DNA of 26,680 nt from CAYYNP01 sp964472545 (lineage in GTDB: Bacteria; Planctomycetota; Planctomycetia; Pirellulales; Thermoguttaceae), in assembly GCA_964472545.1 (NCBI GenBank), contig CAYYNP010000120.1, positions 1-26,680 of the forward strand. The letters are read 5' to 3'. Both the position numbers and the translations under genes were made by a program. The notes below the pieces were generated by a model, which was given only the letters and a program-made list of their open reading frames with translations, had not been told where the DNA came from and made no database searches. Positions 19,021 to 26,658 of the stretch are shown here, piece by piece. The stretch's first letter is position 1; the number at the start of each line of letters is the position of its first letter.

Positions 19021-19050
19021 CGTTTAGCAGCCGCCGGCACGGCGGCTTGG
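19021..19050 (+). repeat. Single copy of the TTTAGC palindromic repeat family
   Basis: These 30 bp are identical to positions 24519-24548. The core is a hairpin, GCCGCCG-GCA-CGGCGGC, preceded by the head CGTTTAGCA. It lies between the isomerase-like gene and the small membrane gene. Confidence 0.85.
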
Positions 19051-19107
19051 TGGGAACGAGTCGGACAATCACGGGCTGCCAACACCGCCCAGTTTCGGAG
19101 GGGAAAC

Positions 19108-19335
19108 ATGACGCGTCAGCCAAACCGCTATGAGAGTACGACTGCGGCCATTATGACCCTTGTTGCGTGTTGCCTGTTGTATCCAGTTCTTGTTGGGACA
19201 ACTTCCGGCACATTCCCCCGAGAGGCGCCTCTGTGTGTCATCATCGCCGGCACGATGAACTTCATCGCCGTGCAGCTCCGAGCCATGCAGAAACACATAA
19301 TCGAACTCCAGCAGCAACTCGACGAACGAGACTAA
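19108..19335 (+). CDS. Small two-helix membrane protein
   Basis: The protein is 75 aa. The ATG at 19108 has a GGAGGGG stretch 4 nt before it, so I prefer it over the longer frame from 18994, whose first part reads through the palindromic repeat. Two hydrophobic segments are seen, AAIMTLVACCLLYPVLVG and CVIIAGTMNFIAVQL, about 20 residues apart. A short helical charged tail (MQKHIIELQQQLDERD) may form a coiled coil. I do not recognise a family. It is flanked by inverted heptad arrays and could be part of that repeat-bounded unit. Confidence 0.6.
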   Translation: MTRQPNRYESTTAAIMTLVACCLLYPVLVGTTSGTFPREAPLCVIIAGTMNFIAVQLRAMQKHIIELQQQLDERD

Positions 19336-19340
19336 CCCAC

Positions 19341-19389
19341 GCCCACCGCCTACTATCTACTACGTACCGCCTACTGCCTACCGCCTACT
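19341..19389 (-). repeat. Seven tandem 7-bp repeats, inverse orientation
   Basis: Read on the minus strand, the heptads are again AGTAGGC-type (AGTAGGC, GGTAGGC, AGTAGGC, GGTACGT, AGTAGAT, AGTAGGC, GGTGGGC). The count equals the array at 18944-18992, and both end in an nGTGGGC unit. The array stops 6 nt before the phosphatase start codon and occupies the place where an SD would be. Confidence 0.8.
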
Positions 19390-19395
19390 TCCACA

Positions 19396-20022
19396 ATGCT
19401 CGTCCACTGCATCCGACACGGCGAAAGCACCTACAACGCCGAAGGGCGAATCCAAGGCCAGGGCGACGTGCCGCTCTCTGAGCTTGGCCTGCAACAGGGG
19501 GCCGCGTTGGCCGCCGCGGTCGCCGATTGGGAAATCGACGCGATCTACGCCAGCCCTCTGCAACGGGCGATGCAAACCGCCGGGCCGATGGCCGAGGCGT
19601 TGGGGCTTTCGATCCACACTGACCGGCGGCTGGTCGAGGTCCACGCCGGCGAGTTTCAGCACAAGCTGCGGACCGACCTGGAGCGGGACTATCCCGACGT
19701 GATGGCCCGCTGGCGGGCAGGCGACCCCGACTTCGCGTTGCCCGGCGGCGAAACCCGCCGCGAGTTGATGCGCCGCGGCCAGGAAGTCTTCGAGGAGATC
19801 GCCCGCAAGGACCACCAGCAGGTGTTGGTCGTCGCCCACGGTGGCCTGCTGTTGGCGTCGCTAAAGGCCCTGCTGGGCGTACCCGCCGAGCGCCATCCGT
19901 TCGTGTTGCACAACGGGTCGATCAGCGCGATCGAAATGGGCAACGGCGAGACGAAACTCCACTCGCTCAATCGGATCGACCATCTCACGAACGTGGGCTA
20001 CGGTGGCCGGGGGGATCTCTAG
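19396..20022 (+). CDS. Histidine phosphatase (phosphoglycerate mutase family)
   Basis: The protein is 208 aa. The catalytic motif RHGES is at residues 7-11 with nucleophile H8. Further expected residues are R57 (SPLQRA), the likely acid E81 (VEVHAGEF) and the second His H148 (VVAHGG). All catalytic positions are intact and the length is usual for the short family. No signal peptide is seen, so it acts in the cytoplasm. The family covers cofactor-dependent phosphoglycerate mutases, alpha-ribazole phosphatase (CobC) and broad phosphatases; the sequence alone does not decide, and no cobalamin gene is nearby. No SD precedes the ATG because a heptad array fills that place, so translation may be leaderless or weak. 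It converges with the GH95 gene, with 42 nt between stops. Confidence 0.92.
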   Translation: MLVHCIRHGESTYNAEGRIQGQGDVPLSELGLQQGAALAAAVADWEIDAIYASPLQRAMQTAGPMAEALGLSIHTDRRLVEVHAGEFQHKLRTDLERDYPDVMARWRAGDPDFALPGGETRRELMRRGQEVFEEIARKDHQQVLVVAHGGLLLASLKALLGVPAERHPFVLHNGSISAIEMGNGETKLHSLNRIDHLTNVGYGGRGDL

Positions 20023-20064
20023 CCCGCATTTCTCGTCAGCCGGGGCCTCCATTCGACGGTGTGC

Positions 20065-22464
20065 TCAACGGCGCAGCCGGCTGCCGTCGAGCGTGTAGAC
20101 TTCGCCCACCTGCGTTTCAAACTCGACCCGCGTTTCGTCATAGCAGACGCGGCACGTGCGGCCGGCCGTCGAACGGATCGTCGCGCGAACCGGTTGCGAA
20201 TCGCGCCACTCGAGGTCGAGCAGGAAACCACCGCGGACGCGCAGCCCGGTGACTTTCCCATCGGGCCACGCCTTGGGCAGCGCCGGCAGCAGCCGGATTT
20301 CGCCGCCGTGGCTCTGCACGAGCATTTCGGCGATGCCCGCCGCGGCGCCGAAGGCGCCCTCCACTTGCGGAATGGTGAAGCAGATGCTGAAGAGGTTGAC
20401 GCACGTGTTCTGCTCGATCAGATGGCGGAAGATCCGATGTGCCCGATCGCCGTCGCGCAACCGTGCCCAGAGCCCCATCTTCCAGGCCATCGAAAAACCG
20501 GTGCCCAGGTCGCCGCGCATCTCGACCGATCTCTTCACTGCCGCGGCCAGCCGGGGTGTCTTCTCCAGATCGATCTGGCAACTCGGAAACATGCCGTACA
20601 GGTGTGAGAAATGGCGGTGCGTATCGCCCGAGTCGTCCCAGTCGTCCATCCATTCCTGGAGTTGCCCCAGCCGGCCGATCTTCATCGGCGCCAACTGCGA
20701 ACGAGTCTCCGTGAGTTGTTTGCGTAACGCCTCGTCGGTGTCGAGGATCTCCGAGGCCTCGATCACCGCGCCGAACAGATCCCGCAGTAGTTGCCCGTCC
20801 ATGGTCGGCCCGGCACAGATGTTCGGCGTGATCCGCGAGCCGATGATCTCGTCGAAGATTTCGCGGTTGCGCGGCCGGTTCGGCGTGTTTTCCGGCGAGG
20901 TGGCCGGGCACGTGACCAGGACCTTTTCGCTCGGATGCTCGACCAGCGTGTCGACGAAAAACAGCGCCGCCCCGCACAGCACGGGGTAGATCTTCCGCAG
21001 ATAGGCTTCGTCGGGCTGGTAGAGGTAATGATCCCAGAGTTGCGTGCAGAGCCAGGCCCCGCCGGTCGAAAACGTGCCCCAGGAAGGCCCGTCCATCGGC
21101 GCGGTGGCCCACCAGATGTCGGTGTTTTGATGCAACACCCAGCCGCGGGCACCGTAGGAATGGCGAGCCGTGTAGGCTCCCGGCTCGGTGATTTCACACA
21201 TCATTTCGATCAGCGGCTGGGCACAATCGGCCAGGTTTGCGACCTCGGCCGGCCAGTAGTTCATTTCGAGATTGATGTTGGTCGTGAACTTGCTGTCCCA
21301 CTTCGGGTTCATCTCCTCGTTCCAGATGCCCTGCAGGTTGGCCGGCTTCGTGCCGGGGCGAGAACTGCTGATCAACAGGTACCTGGCGAACTGGAAGTAG
21401 AGGGCCGCCAACTGCGGGTCGTCGCCGCCGGCGGCAAAGCGCTTCAGGCGGCGGTCGGTGGGCAATTGGGAAGCATCGCTTTGCCCCAAGTCGATCGAGA
21501 CCCGTCGAAAGAGCTTCCGATGCGCCGCGACGTGGTCGGCCTTGATCCGCTCGTACGGCTTGCCGCGGACGCGGTCGAGGACCTTTGCCACGCGCGACTC
21601 GGCCCGTGCGCTCAAGTCGCGATAATTCACGAAATTGGTAGCCGCCGGCAGCAGGATGGTCACCGAATCGGCGTCGGTAACCGTCAGGCTGTCGTAGTCG
21701 ACGTCGATCGTACCGCCCTGGGCAACAAACTCCGCCCGGGCAAAATACCGCACGCGCCCCTCCACGCCTAAGTAAGTCGACGTCTTGCCGTGAAGCTGCA
21801 GGGCGTTTGGCCGCCAGCCGTCCATACGAAAGAACTCGCTGCCGTAGTTGGAATGGGCCACGTTGCGATAGCCGGTCAGTCGGGCAGTAAACGTGATTTG
21901 ACCTGGCTTGTCGGCCGTCAGTCGCATCACGATCACCTGATCGACCGGGCTGACGAAGACTTCCCGGCGAAACGTGACGTCACCGACCGAGTATCGCACC
22001 GAAGCGACGGCCGTATCCAGGTTCAAGTCGCGACGATAGTCGGCGGCGTCCTCGTGCCCGGGAAACTCCAGCCGCAGATCGCCCAGCGGCTGGTATTTCA
22101 TCTGCTCGACGGGCCGGCCCATCATGTGGCGGCCGAAGAGCTTGTGGGCCTGGGCGTAATCGCGCTGGAAAATCAGCCGGCGAATCTCGGGCAGATGTTT
22201 CGGCCCGGCAGTGTTTGCGGGGTTGTATGGGCCGCCGGTCCAAACGGTCTCTTCGTTGATCAGGATCCGTTCGCTCGCCGGATCGCCAAAAACCATCGCG
22301 CCGAGCCGGCCGTTGCCCAGCGGCATCGCCTCGGAGAAGATCTCGGCCGGTTGTTCGTACCAGAGGACGGTCGTCCCGGGCGGCGTGTCGGCCTCAGCGG
22401 CAGTATAAAGAGAGATCGTCATCCAGAGCACCATGCCCAACAGCACGACATTGTTTGGGTACAT
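20065..22464 (-). CDS. Exported GH95 alpha-L-fucosidase-like glycoside hydrolase
   Basis: The protein is 799 aa, the usual length for the family. A signal peptide covers about residues 1-25. The N-terminal domain opens with LWYEQPAEIFSEAMPLGNGR and AMVFGDP, typical of GH95. The helical-barrel part has NLQGIWNEEMNPKWDSKFTT and NIN at 396-398 followed by EMNYWPAE. SPEN at 523-526 carries the likely general acid E525, and WARLRDGDRA contains D671. By analogy with the bifidobacterial enzyme AfcA, the NIN asparagines and an aspartate activate water; I assign these by motif likeness, not alignment. Substrate is probably alpha-1,2-linked fucose, though some GH95 enzymes act on L-galactose. The ATG at 22464 has GGAG 10 nt before it. 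The next gene upstream is separated by a repeat-rich gap. Confidence 0.93.
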   Translation of the reverse strand: MYPNNVVLLGMVLWMTISLYTAAEADTPPGTTVLWYEQPAEIFSEAMPLGNGRLGAMVFGDPASERILINEETVWTGGPYNPANTAGPKHLPEIRRLIFQRDYAQAHKLFGRHMMGRPVEQMKYQPLGDLRLEFPGHEDAADYRRDLNLDTAVASVRYSVGDVTFRREVFVSPVDQVIVMRLTADKPGQITFTARLTGYRNVAHSNYGSEFFRMDGWRPNALQLHGKTSTYLGVEGRVRYFARAEFVAQGGTIDVDYDSLTVTDADSVTILLPAATNFVNYRDLSARAESRVAKVLDRVRGKPYERIKADHVAAHRKLFRRVSIDLGQSDASQLPTDRRLKRFAAGGDDPQLAALYFQFARYLLISSSRPGTKPANLQGIWNEEMNPKWDSKFTTNINLEMNYWPAEVANLADCAQPLIEMMCEITEPGAYTARHSYGARGWVLHQNTDIWWATAPMDGPSWGTFSTGGAWLCTQLWDHYLYQPDEAYLRKIYPVLCGAALFFVDTLVEHPSEKVLVTCPATSPENTPNRPRNREIFDEIIGSRITPNICAGPTMDGQLLRDLFGAVIEASEILDTDEALRKQLTETRSQLAPMKIGRLGQLQEWMDDWDDSGDTHRHFSHLYGMFPSCQIDLEKTPRLAAAVKRSVEMRGDLGTGFSMAWKMGLWARLRDGDRAHRIFRHLIEQNTCVNLFSICFTIPQVEGAFGAAAGIAEMLVQSHGGEIRLLPALPKAWPDGKVTGLRVRGGFLLDLEWRDSQPVRATIRSTAGRTCRVCYDETRVEFETQVGEVYTLDGSRLRR

Positions 22465-22524
22465 CGTGAAGACGCTCCGTTGCGTCGGTTCATGAATTGT
22501 CCACGGACGTCGGCAATCGGCCGC

Positions 22525-22592
22525 TTAGCCGTCGCCGGTACGGCGACGCTGTACGTAGCCCCACGAAACGTCGCCGTACCGGCGACGGCTAA
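22525..22592. repeat. Large inverted repeat, 24-bp perfect arms (TTAGC palindrome family)
   Basis: Arms 22525-22548 and 22569-22592 are perfect complements around a 20-nt spacer. Each arm also folds by itself, GTCGCCG-GTA-CGGCGAC. It matches the family at 24518-24598 in layout, but the stem carries paired base changes that keep base pairing. Confidence 0.9.
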
Positions 22593-22594
22593 AC

Positions 22595-22672
22595 GACGAA
22601 CGTGACGCCGACGGCTAAAGGACGAACGTGTCGCCGACGGCTAAAGGACGAACGTGTCGGTGACGGCCAAAC
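22595..22672. repeat. Three tandem 26-bp repeats
   Basis: Units start at 22595, 22621 and 22647, each opening GACGAACGTG. The first two differ at one base and the third has diverged near its end. Each unit ends like the adjacent palindrome arm (CGACGGCTAAA) but lacks half of the hairpin, so the array looks derived from a decayed palindrome. Confidence 0.85.
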
Positions 22673-22698
22673 TGCGAACACGGGGCCGGCGGTTGTAC

Positions 22699-24468
22699 TT
22701 AACGCGGGATCTCCCGATCGAACATCAACGCCCGCACGTAACGCACCGGCGGCGAGCCGTACGAGAGCATGCGGTCGTGGAACGTTTTGAGGTCGAACTT
22801 CTCGCCCAGCACCTCTTCGGCCTCGCGCCGCAGGTCGCTGACTTCCAAATAGCCGACAAAATAGGTCGACAACTGTGCCGAGGTCAATTGTGCCCGCACC
22901 CATTTCGCGGCCGCTTCCCGCTCTTCCTGAAAGCCGCCCTCGACCATCAGCTTCATCGCTGCGTCGCGGGTCATGTCGCCGGCGTGGATCGCCTGGTCCA
23001 TGATGGCGTTGGTCGTATCGCGAAGATACCACTTCAGCACGATCAGCCGCATCAGCGGGTCGCCGTCGAGAAAGCCCTCGTCGCACATCATGGTCTCGGT
23101 ATAGACGGCCCAGCCTTCGATGAACACGCCCGAGGAAAGCACGGCCCGCAGCTTGCCCGGATAGCGGTTCGAGTGTGCAAGCTGCAGGAAATGGCCCGGC
23201 ATCGCTTCGTGGATCGTCAGGTTGTGCAGCGACCGCAGGTTGTATTCCCGCAAGAACGACTGAATCTGTTGCTCGGTCCAATCCTTCGGCAGCGGCGCCA
23301 CGGCGTAGAACGTATCCTGGCCCACGTCCAGCGGCCCGGGCGAATCGCAATAGGCGATCGACACGCCCCGGCGGAATTCGGGCATCACGATGATATCGAG
23401 CGGGTCGGGCGGAATGGTCACCAGGTCCTTTTGGCGGACGAAATCGGTAGCCAGCTTGAGCGATTCCTTGGCGGTTTCGACGATCCGGATGCGATCGGGC
23501 ATCTCGCGATAGGCCATCTCCAAGCCGGCTCGAATGATCGCCTGCTTGTACTCGGGCGACGGAGCGGCCGGGAAGTCGGTCCAGGGGTATTGCTTCGCGT
23601 AGAGCCCCTTCGAGATCTCGTACATCTGTTCGTGGACTTCGTGCAACTGTGACTCCGCGCGGCGTCGGATCTCGCGGCTGGACAACGGTGAATGGAGCGT
23701 CAGCGCCAGCTTCTGCTCGAATCGCTTTGCGCCGAGGCGGAATTCGCCGGCGGCGCTTGGCAGCAGTTCCTTTTCGAGCCACGTCTGGTGCTTCTCCACC
23801 GCAGTTCGGGCGGTGGCCATGGCCCGTTCGAGCCGTTTTTGTTCGTCCGCCGCCAGCGCGCCCAACTCCGGCTGCACCATGTTCTCGAGGATGCTCAACA
23901 CGCCGCGATTCTGCTTGATCGCCGTCTCGGCGTGGATCTTGGGCACACGTTGCGGGTCGAGCGTCGCACGAACTTGTTCGAGCAGTCGGGGGAACTGCTC
24001 GAGCCGATCGGCCACCCGGACCAGCCGCTGTGCAACCGGAGCGAAGTCGCGGGCAGTCAGCCCGTAGACCGAATCGCCGGTGACGCCGGTGTAGATCAGA
24101 GGATTCCAGGCCCACTCTTCGAGTTCCTTCAGGCTCCAGAGTTGAGCGCGCAGATGATGCACGAGCATTGCGTAGTCGACCTGATTGGCCCGCGAGAGCC
24201 CGGCGCGGTCGATCGCCGCGAGCCGCTTCAGATACGCCCGGCAGAGGGCCGCCTTCCGTTCGCACGCTTCCTCGCCGACTTGATCGAGTTGCCCGTCGAA
24301 TCGATGATCGCCCATCAAGGTGGCCGCGACGGGTTCCAGGGCGGGAAACTCGCGGACGTAGCGCTTGGCGAGTTGTTCGAAGCGCGCGTCCGGCGACGGA
24401 TCGTCGGCCGCGTGGCAGGTTGCGAGGATCTGCAAGCTGGCGAAGGCAATAGCAAGGGACGCTTTCAT
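22699..24468 (-). CDS. Exported DUF885 metallopeptidase-like protein
   Basis: The protein is 589 aa, the usual length for DUF885. I chose the ATG at 24468 because it begins a signal peptide (MKASLAIAFASLQILATCHA, cleavage near residue 20). The longer frame to 24555 only translates the palindromic repeat. AGGAG lies upstream at a slightly long spacing. The hallmark is HEAMPGH at residues 420-426, the HExxPGH zinc-site form found in this family, followed by GVFIEGWAVYTE, whose Glu is a likely further ligand. Most of the protein is helical. Substrate is unknown; some members are carboxypeptidase-like. It stands alone: both flanking gaps contain large palindromes. Confidence 0.93.
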   Translation of the reverse strand: MKASLAIAFASLQILATCHAADDPSPDARFEQLAKRYVREFPALEPVAATLMGDHRFDGQLDQVGEEACERKAALCRAYLKRLAAIDRAGLSRANQVDYAMLVHHLRAQLWSLKELEEWAWNPLIYTGVTGDSVYGLTARDFAPVAQRLVRVADRLEQFPRLLEQVRATLDPQRVPKIHAETAIKQNRGVLSILENMVQPELGALAADEQKRLERAMATARTAVEKHQTWLEKELLPSAAGEFRLGAKRFEQKLALTLHSPLSSREIRRRAESQLHEVHEQMYEISKGLYAKQYPWTDFPAAPSPEYKQAIIRAGLEMAYREMPDRIRIVETAKESLKLATDFVRQKDLVTIPPDPLDIIVMPEFRRGVSIAYCDSPGPLDVGQDTFYAVAPLPKDWTEQQIQSFLREYNLRSLHNLTIHEAMPGHFLQLAHSNRYPGKLRAVLSSGVFIEGWAVYTETMMCDEGFLDGDPLMRLIVLKWYLRDTTNAIMDQAIHAGDMTRDAAMKLMVEGGFQEEREAAAKWVRAQLTSAQLSTYFVGYLEVSDLRREAEEVLGEKFDLKTFHDRMLSYGSPPVRYVRALMFDREIPR

Positions 24469-24517
24469 CGGTCGAGTACTCTCCTGAACGTAGCGGTGCG
24501 TCGGCATCGACACTTGG

Positions 24518-24598
24518 CCGTTTAGCAGCCGCCGGCACGGCGGCTTGGTCGGCACCGCGCGACAGCGCCAAGCCGCCGTGCCGGCGGCTGCTAAACGG
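24518..24598. repeat. Large inverted repeat, 31-bp perfect arms
   Basis: Arms 24518-24548 and 24568-24598 are perfect complements with a 19-nt spacer. Each arm has its own hairpin, GCCGCCG-GCA-CGGCGGC, with the head CGTTTAGCA. It lies after the ThuA-like stop (24627) and before the DUF885 start (24468), so a terminator or mRNA-end stabilising role is possible. A single copy of the arm is at 19021-19050. Confidence 0.92.
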
Positions 24599-24626
24599 GA
24601 AGACTATTGTGGGTGACTATTGCCCC

Positions 24627-25502
24627 CTACTCTCGCACGCTGGCCTTATCCGGTCCGGGGAAATCGTCGGGTACGTCTTGGGTCACCTTGCCACAGGCGG
24701 CCCATTCCGCGCCGCGTTGGAAGGTGGCGATGAAGGCCACGCTCGTGAGTTCTTTCGGCGTGTGGCCCAGGGCGTTGGTGAATACGCGGCCCTTGCCGTA
24801 ACCGACGGTGAACAACAGCGGCTCGTGCTCGTCGGCGCCGCCCTTCTCCTTCGGAGCGAAGGCGGTGGCCAAGACGGTGAGGTTCTTGGCCGGTCCGCGG
24901 AGCCAGCCGTAGAGCTCGTCGGAGACGTGCATGAAGGCCGGCGGCAGGCCGCGGGTGATCGGATGATCCGGCTCGCGGACGACGATCTGGAACGGCTGGC
25001 TGGGACCGTGTCCGCCGCCGCGGCCCGGGCTCGTGTCGCGGACGAACCTGCCGTCGCGCCAACGGACGTACGGGCCGGCCGACTCGTTGCGGCCGCCCCA
25101 GCCGCCCAGCCCGGTCATCTCGTTGTACTCTTTCCACTGCGGGAACGCCGCACACGCAAAGTGATAGATCACCAACCCGCCGCCGTCGGCAACGTAGTCG
25201 ACCAGCGCCTGCTGCGTCTCTTCCGGCCAGTTGTCGCCCTGATAGTTACTGACCACGACGTCGTAGGCGGCGAAGTCGGGCTTGAAGCCGCTCATGTCGC
25301 CCCGCCGTGGCGGCGAGGTGGCTACGTCGACGGTAAACAGCTTCGAGCCCTCGAGGACCTTCTTCAAGACAGGCGTGGTGCTCTTCCAGTCGTGGCCGTT
25401 CTGGCCGTCGACGATCAGTGCCTTGTACGGCGGCGCCGCCCACGCCACGGCGGCCAATACGAACCAAACGGCCAACGCGGAAAACCAGTGTTTGCGCAAC
25501 AT
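24627..25502 (-). CDS. Exported ThuA-like domain protein
   Basis: The protein is 291 aa. The start at 25502 has AGGAGG 9 nt before it and begins a signal peptide (about residues 1-22, ending AVAWA). The mature part starts at once with the ThuA-like fold: KALIVDGQNGHDW, then YDVVVSNYQGDNW, a GGGLVIYHFACAAF segment, and PDHPITRGLP. ThuA-like domains have a class I glutamine-amidotransferase-like fold and were named for trehalose utilisation; most planctomycete copies are exported and of unknown substrate. The Cys in HFACAAF is near, but I cannot show it is, the nucleophile position. It follows the DUF6807 gene by 115 nt in the same direction, a frequent partnership in carbohydrate gene sets. 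Confidence 0.92.
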   Translation of the reverse strand: MLRKHWFSALAVWFVLAAVAWAAPPYKALIVDGQNGHDWKSTTPVLKKVLEGSKLFTVDVATSPPRRGDMSGFKPDFAAYDVVVSNYQGDNWPEETQQALVDYVADGGGLVIYHFACAAFPQWKEYNEMTGLGGWGGRNESAGPYVRWRDGRFVRDTSPGRGGGHGPSQPFQIVVREPDHPITRGLPPAFMHVSDELYGWLRGPAKNLTVLATAFAPKEKGGADEHEPLLFTVGYGKGRVFTNALGHTPKELTSVAFIATFQRGAEWAACGKVTQDVPDDFPGPDKASVRE

Positions 25503-25617
25503 CGATTCGTTCCTCCTGGGGGAATGAGAATGAAAGCAGACGCTCCTGCAACTGTTGTAGTTTAGCACGGCCTTGATGGCCGCGGAATCGACGGGGACAT
25601 CTCGCGGAGCGACACCG

Positions 25618-26592
25618 CTACTCTCCGCCGCCGGCGAACCCCTTCCATGCCGCTTCGATCTTCTTCGCATCATACGCGCCCTGGCAGACGAGAATACCGT
25701 ATCGCAACGTCAGACTCTCGCCACGTCGTAACGTGTAGTCTTCGTCGCAGGTAAACGACGGATTCAAGTAGGGGTAGTGACCCCTCGTTTGCCAGCGGGC
25801 CGGATATCGCGGGTTGCTCGGATGCGAGAAGATGGCCACCGCGGCCGGACGGCCGTTTTGGGCGACGCCGTGATAGGCCATCCAACGAGCCGTGCGCGAC
25901 TTGTCTCCGTCCGGCTCCTCGCTGCGGACGAACGTCCACGCTTTGGTCACCCCGTCGACGTCGCCGCAGTATTCGGCGGCCATGCGAATCGCCAGCCCGC
26001 CGTAGCCGTTGCGGTTGAATACCACGTCGGCGTCGCCGGCCGGAGTGAACTTCGCTTGCCATTCGATCAAGTACGAACCGCTCGCGTCGGGCGCGCCGAC
26101 GGTGATTGTCCGTTGCTCGTTGACCACCGGAGGCTTGTCGGGCAAATGGTACGCGATCGTCGTGCAGACCTTCGCGGAACCGTTCGCCTCGTGAGCGATC
26201 TCGACCTTGACCGGCTCGGTGCCTTGCTGGTTCTCCTCCCAGTAGTTCACCCCGTCGATCGCCTTCCAGGACCACCAGAGCGCCTTATGCCACGTATGAT
26301 CGGCCTTGGGATAGTCCTTCGCAAAGGGCCAGGGCCGGGTCAGTTCCGTGCCATCGAGCAGCCCGATCCGCATATAAGGCTTGCCGACGGCTTTGTCGTG
26401 AACGTGTTGCCAAACGACCTTTCCGTGGCTGAGCAGCGCGATCGAGGTGTCGGTCTGACGCCAGGTGAAGCTCGGTTCGGCTGCAGCCACCACGCCGGCG
26501 CTCACGGCCGTCAACGTGGCGAGCAGCGCAAGACACACTCGGCGTGTGCGATGTCGTCCGGATTGATGCTGGAGCGTTCGGATCATCTGCAT
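25618..26592 (-). CDS. Exported DUF6807 (Pfam 'PmoA') family protein
   Basis: The protein is 324 aa. Two starts are possible: 26592 (GGAG 4 nt before it) and 26586 (GAGG 7 nt before it); the product differs by two residues. A signal peptide with a basic start (RRVCLALLATLTAVSAGVV) ends near residue 38. The mature part has the family pattern KPYMRIGLLDGTELTRPWPF, then DHTWHKALWWSWKAIDGVNYWEE, and later RYGILVCQG. Despite the family name, nothing here resembles the membrane subunit of methane monooxygenase: there are no multiple helices. These exported beta-rich proteins are common beside glycan-degrading genes in Planctomycetota; their biochemical role is not established. It is the first gene of a possible pair with ThuA-like. 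Confidence 0.9.
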   Translation of the reverse strand: MQMIRTLQHQSGRHRTRRVCLALLATLTAVSAGVVAAAEPSFTWRQTDTSIALLSHGKVVWQHVHDKAVGKPYMRIGLLDGTELTRPWPFAKDYPKADHTWHKALWWSWKAIDGVNYWEENQQGTEPVKVEIAHEANGSAKVCTTIAYHLPDKPPVVNEQRTITVGAPDASGSYLIEWQAKFTPAGDADVVFNRNGYGGLAIRMAAEYCGDVDGVTKAWTFVRSEEPDGDKSRTARWMAYHGVAQNGRPAAVAIFSHPSNPRYPARWQTRGHYPYLNPSFTCDEDYTLRRGESLTLRYGILVCQGAYDAKKIEAAWKGFAGGGE

Positions 26593-26629
26593 TCCTCTCC
26601 TCGTGCCGTGTGCCTTCTGCCGACCGCCA

Positions 26630-26658
26630 ATTCTGGCAGACGCGAGCGCTCGGGTCAA
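26630..26658 (-). promoter_or_regulatory. Possible promoter of the DUF6807 gene
   Basis: On the minus strand TTGACC (26658-26653) and CAGAAT (26635-26630) lie 17 bp apart, about 38 nt before the start codon. A perfect 10-bp palindrome, CGAGCGCTCG (26643-26652), sits in the spacer. The match is modest. Confidence 0.35.

Larger units (their letters stand above)
22465..22698. other. Repeat-filled gap between GH95 and DUF885 genes
   Basis: It holds a large palindrome (22525-22592) and a 26-bp tandem array (22595-22672). These lie after the DUF885 stop and before the GH95 start and could end transcription or stabilise the 3' end of the DUF885 mRNA. No gene is seen, and the promoter for GH95 is not evident. 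Confidence 0.7.

Noticed and set aside
20070..20090. GCAGCCGGCTGC palindrome near the GH95 stop as a terminator
   Set aside because: It lies inside the GH95 coding end, has no loop and no following T run.
22595..22672. CRISPR array
   Set aside because: The 26-bp units are directly adjacent with no unique spacers, and no cas genes are present. The heptad arrays fail for the same reason.
22589..24571. 660-codon minus-strand frame overlapping the DUF885 gene
   Set aside because: It is a shifted frame of the DUF885 gene with an Arg-rich product. The DUF885 frame carries the signal peptide and HEAMPGH.
25540..25565. Third BlaI-type operator upstream of the ThuA-like gene
   Set aside because: CTACAACAGTTGCAG on the minus strand has an odd centre and a mismatch and does not fit TACAnnTGTA. 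I see no promoter aligned with it.
25618..26592. Methane monooxygenase subunit PmoA
   Set aside because: The Pfam name is misleading. The protein is exported and beta-rich, with no multi-helix membrane core and no partner pmoB or pmoC genes.
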